Source: Nymphalis io
Lineage: Eukaryota; Arthropoda; Insecta; Lepidoptera; Nymphalidae
Direction of reading: 5' to 3'
Length of the DNA stretch: 64,000 nucleotides
Assembly: GCF_905147045.1 (NCBI RefSeq)
Contig: NC_065889.1
Span: 8,933,001-8,997,000, forward strand
Both the position numbers and the translations under genes were made by a program. Below are positions 60,526 to 64,000 of this stretch, piece after piece (the first letter of the stretch is position 1; each line of letters opens with the position of its first letter). The notes under the pieces were generated by a model. It was not told where the DNA came from and ran no database searches. It worked only from the letters and a program-made list of their open reading frames with translations.

Positions 60526-60580
60526 GATCACTTATTGTGATCGTAAAATTGTTAATATTTTACGATCACAATAAGTGATC
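60526..60580. repeat. Perfect 24-bp inverted repeat, 7-nt loop
   Basis: Arms 60526-60549 and 60557-60580 with loop tgttaat. The segment tgatcgtaaaat of the left arm (60538-60549) also recurs directly after the right arm at 60577-60588, so the inverted copy sits between two direct copies of the same 12 bases. Confidence 0.9.
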
Positions 60581-61959
60581 GTAAAATAATAAATAAAGTA
60601 ACGTAGAATTTACACATTTTTTCCTAATAAAACAATATTAGAAAGAAGAAAGAACATTATATTCAATTTATCTGAAATCTTATTTTTATTCCAAAAGTTA
60701 CATATTTTTCTTTTTTAAATAAAATATGTAATTATATAAAATGATATATTATCATAACATGATAAATTTATGTTCTTTTTTAAAACGCTTTAGCCAAATG
60801 TGCAATTTTAGTTTTAACTGGCCTAAACATAAATATTTTAATGTAAGCTTTACGATTTGTGCAATTTTTTAGTTATAAATATTAGAATTTCATAATCCTA
60901 TCTTGTGAGACTTTGATGGTACAAAAATTCCAATAAATCGTTTATCATCTCACGATGCAAAGGCATTTTCTTCGTTGAATCTCCGATCAATTGCGACACG
61001 TACATCGATACAGCCGAGATTGAATGCACGTATTTTGCACGTAACAGTAGGCTGACTAAGCATTCTTTAGTGACGTTTCAAACTAAAATTCCTGATCATA
61101 TGGATTTAAATAGAGATGTTTAAACTGTAAGGTAATCTATATTGTTTTAGTTATTCAGATACCTATGTCACATTAATATCATTAAGTGGGGATCTACAAA
61201 AATATTATGTAAGTTTGATTTCTAGAAATTTGACATGTTTATTAATAAATGTTTTCATCTTCGCATTCCAAGAAGGATTAAAATATAGGGTTTATATTTT
61301 TTTCTTATTTGGTTAAAATTTTGTTATAAAATAATTTTTAAATATTTTTTTATGTGTTTTATCATGAATAATTTTATATTATAATTTAGTGGGGTTTCCG
61401 AATAAAATGTTATTTAGCTTTGAATATAATTACCAGATATAACAGTTTGAAGTTCTTTTAAATAATAAAATATTTGCGGCTCTGCTATTTGCTGGCAGCT
61501 CTCGGGATTGGCGAGAAACATAGTAGTTCGGCATATCTTTTCAATTAACAACGACAAATTAATGGAAATAAATTTATAGTTCATTGTCCCTTTTATTAAC
61601 AAAAAAAAAATGGTCACCGTTTCTTATCTATGCTGTCGTTTTTCGGTAGGACTTTGAAGACCTATGATTCCGGAGTTTTATTCATTTGATGTATCTTTTA
61701 TAATTTATCCAATGTATGCCATGCTAGCGACCTAACTGTAGGCACCATTAAGCAAATTGAATGTTATAAATTAAAAATGATTTGCTTTAAATGCGATGTA
61801 TGTTATCCAATTTATATTTTTTCATTTGGGATTTAACCATGATGTGACTTAACTCCGCTCGTAATCTTATGTCGAATGCGTGAGTATTCTTGGTCTTATA
61901 ATTTTATTGACTTCATTTCTATTATAATGTTACTAACCCGTCACTTCATTTTATGGCAT

Positions 61960-62250
61960 TATTGTGGAACCGAGTTCTAATTTTTCTTCTTCTTCGTCCG
62001 AACCCTCTTAGCAGTTCCAGAGCCAGGGTCTGATCTACTTGTCCTTCTGCGTCATAGAGCTCTTTTCTGGCTTATCTGTTTATCCATGTTCTCTTTCTGC
62101 ACTTTTAACCACCAAGTTGAGTGTGGTCGTCTTCTTCCTTGCGATCGGTCAGGGATATAAGACCATTTTCGATTTTGCGATGGCCATCCCCACGTAAGAT
62201 ATGACTGTATCGGCTTAGTACCGAATTCAACATTGCTGAAAAATTAAATC
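61960..62250 (-). mobile_element. Possible LINE remnant (reverse)
   Basis: On the reverse strand the frame contains GRRRPHSTWWLKVQKENMD preceded by a Trp/Lys-rich stretch, resembling the basic GRP-type region near the end of non-LTR retrotransposon ORF2. It is interrupted by stops. Weak call from pattern only. Confidence 0.3.
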
Positions 62251-62463
62251 TAACGTCACGATAAAAATTCCAATCGCTTCGCGTACTCAGCAGCAGTAAT
62301 TTTGGTATGTCAATGGAACCTTAGAGTCACAAAGCTCAGTCCAATGGTTTGTTACGAATCTACATGTGAATCTGTAAATTATTTAAATTTATCATTTAGA
62401 TAATCATATTATATTTTGACCGTTAATAATATAGTTTGAATAGATAACTTCATCGGCTGTACA

Positions 62464-63424
62464 ATGATTGGGATCCGGCTGTGTGCACTCTTGGTGGCAT
62501 TTTTGTGGTTAGCGGGACCGAGTGAGGCCCGGCGCAAACTGAAGCGAGACGATGTAGAAAGCTTAAAGTCAGTGGAGACTGTTGATTTTGACGAAGAATT
62601 TGACGAGGTAAGTTAATATTTTTTGTATTACTAAGTTTTTTAAATTGTGATATAGGTAATTGATCTGATTATTAAAAAAAATACTATTATATATTCATTA
62701 TGAACTTCTGTTCAGACCTGGCTAAAAATATGTATAAGAGTAATCATAGTAATTTTATATTTTACGAGTTGTTTTGGGCGACTGCTTTTAAATTAATGGT
62801 CAATTATTAATATATTTTCTAGTTATCACTGGTTCAAACTTAATCTTAATTATTTTTAATTAAAATTAATCAAAATGAAGTTGTATATTTTGAATCTAAT
62901 TTTCTTAGCCTTTTTGACTATAATGTTGAATTAGTACATTTATTTTTAATTTAAATAAATTTGTTATTTATTATAATTATTGTAAGCGCCGCGATGGCCC
63001 TGTGGCTGGATCACGTGAATCTTAACTGTAGATTGCAGGTTCAGCCCAGCACCATTGAGTTTTTATATTTATTTATTTATTTATGTTTATAATTTATCTC
63101 GAGGTCGAGCCACCAGCTCATTGGACCACCAAAGTGGAATAAGCTGCGATGCTCCTCGAGAGGGCTTGCTGTGGAACATTAGTACTCTTTATTTTATTTC
63201 GTAATCTTAAACATAAATTACAATAAAAATCCTATCTTTTACAGTTAGAGCCATGTCAATGTGGCGTGTTCATGTCACAGCAAGTGGGAATCAAGGAGGG
63301 ACGTCGAAGTCGGCCGCGAGGACCGCCACAGGGCGAGCCCGTGGTCACGTACGACACTGAAAATCCAAGTTTGCCGTGCGGCACTGGGGGATTTAAGCAC
63401 TGCATCAGTAAATGCCTGGATGTG
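62464..63424 (+). CDS. Follicle cell protein 3C-like secreted protein (5' part; continues past the window)
   Basis: Two exons seen: 62464-62607 (48 codons) and 63245-63424 (60 codons), both phase 0, with donors gtaagt and gtatgt. Residues 1 to about 22 are a signal peptide (CALLVAFLWLAG core), followed by a dibasic RRKLKR site and an acidic stretch. Exon 2 has PCQCGVFMSQQ, a basic Gly/Pro-rich loop, EPVVTYD, and SLPCGTGGFKHCISKCLDV with five Cys. This arrangement recalls insect follicle cell protein 3C, an ovarian secreted protein. The assignment rests on memory of the Cys pattern; downstream exons lie beyond base 64000. The intervening intron holds an old SINE M. Confidence 0.55.
62985..63180 (+). 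mobile_element. SINE family M, old diverged copy
   Basis: Head gcgccgcgatggccctgtgg, a decayed B-box (gcaggttcagccc), a caccattgag block and late aagtggaataagctgcg, in the intron of the follicle-protein-like gene. Confidence 0.55.
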
Positions 63425-64000
63425 GTATGTATTATCTCTCTTATATATTATATATCGCACACACTGCAACTCGTTATGTATCTCTATTAAATAATAATAA
63501 ATTATTATTTTATAGTGCATAAAAGTTATAAGATGTACCTACATCTTGTTACATATAATTGTACCTACAATTTTATACCATTTTTAGAAAATGTTACTAA
63601 TAAACTCATAATAAAGTTTATTACCGTAATAGTAAAGGAAATTAGATTTTAACTTTCCTTGTTAATATTGTCATAGATTTCTAGCTCATTTATTCTTTTA
63701 TAATCAATTCTCAGGTGTTGATGTAACATTTGTTGCTTAGAAAGTGTTATGCAGATAGACAATAAAATGTAGTGTATTAAATGTTGGCAATCACTTCCTT
63801 CGTATATTTTTCGTTTTAATTAGTCATTGATTTACATTACCGAGAGGAATTATTAATTGTTATACTTTCTTTGATGCTTAATAGAACTTCGGTCATTTCA
63901 TTCTAATTATTACACTGATATATATTTCTTAGTAATTTATAAGTACAATTTGAGTTAAAACATTGTTAGTAGACCAGTTATTTCATTGACTTGACTAATG
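63425..64000. other. Intron of follicle-protein-like gene running off the window
   Basis: A+T-rich sequence after the donor at 63425. No further exon is recognisable before the edge. Confidence 0.5.

Larger units (their letters stand above)
57717..62463. other. Intergenic region, repeat-bearing
   Basis: A+T-rich region with a SINE G, a family L remnant, a SINE D head, a perfect hairpin and a LINE-like remnant, listed separately. No gene recognised. Confidence 0.6.

Overview
The window looks like nuclear DNA of a butterfly or moth. It is about 65-70% A+T by eye, genes are split by short GT-AG introns, there is an ommochrome-binding protein (a family known from Lepidoptera), and many copies of lepidopteran-type tRNA-derived SINEs are present. 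The species cannot be fixed from sequence alone. All exon models below were built by reading splice sites and checking that phases join; no database search was possible.

Layout. 0.3-0.9 kb: intronless adenylate kinase 3 (+). 1-10.4 kb: intergenic, with a SINE, two CpG-dense patches and a foldback element. 10.4-28.8 kb: a tandem cluster of secreted, probably GPI-anchored lipocalin-like genes (+). The middle gene (15.4-16.4 kb) is complete with three exons. On each side lies a block in which two signal-peptide first exons precede one shared pair of downstream exons (10.4/11.9 kb to 12.6+13.3 kb; 19.8/24.7 kb to 28.0+28.4 kb). All five first exons end in phase 0, so either first exon of a block could be joined to the common tail. 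33.9-34.7 kb: ommochrome-binding-like protein (-). 37.3-44.1 kb: twelve-exon SLC18B1-like vesicular transporter (-) with long terminal extensions. 48.9-55.7 kb: translation factor eIF2A (-), one of whose introns reads as a U12-type AT-AC intron. 56.4-57.1 kb: ARMC7 (+), facing away from eIF2A. 57.2-57.7 kb: a mitochondrial hydroxyacyl-thioester dehydratase (HTD2-like, +) only 59 nt after the ARMC7 stop, so the two may share an mRNA. 62.5 kb to the right edge: 5' part of a secreted protein resembling follicle cell protein 3C (+), continuing beyond the window.

The rest is repeats: at least four SINE-like families (called here M, G, D and L), LINE reverse-transcriptase tails, (TA)n arrays, and several unrelated near-perfect short hairpins with 4-7 nt loops that look like products of template switching. 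No CRISPR array, rRNA or genuine tRNA gene was seen.

The points most worth following are the paired first exons of the lipocalin-like cluster, the AT-AC intron of eIF2A, the ARMC7-HTD2 tandem and the double hairpin at 48.4 kb.
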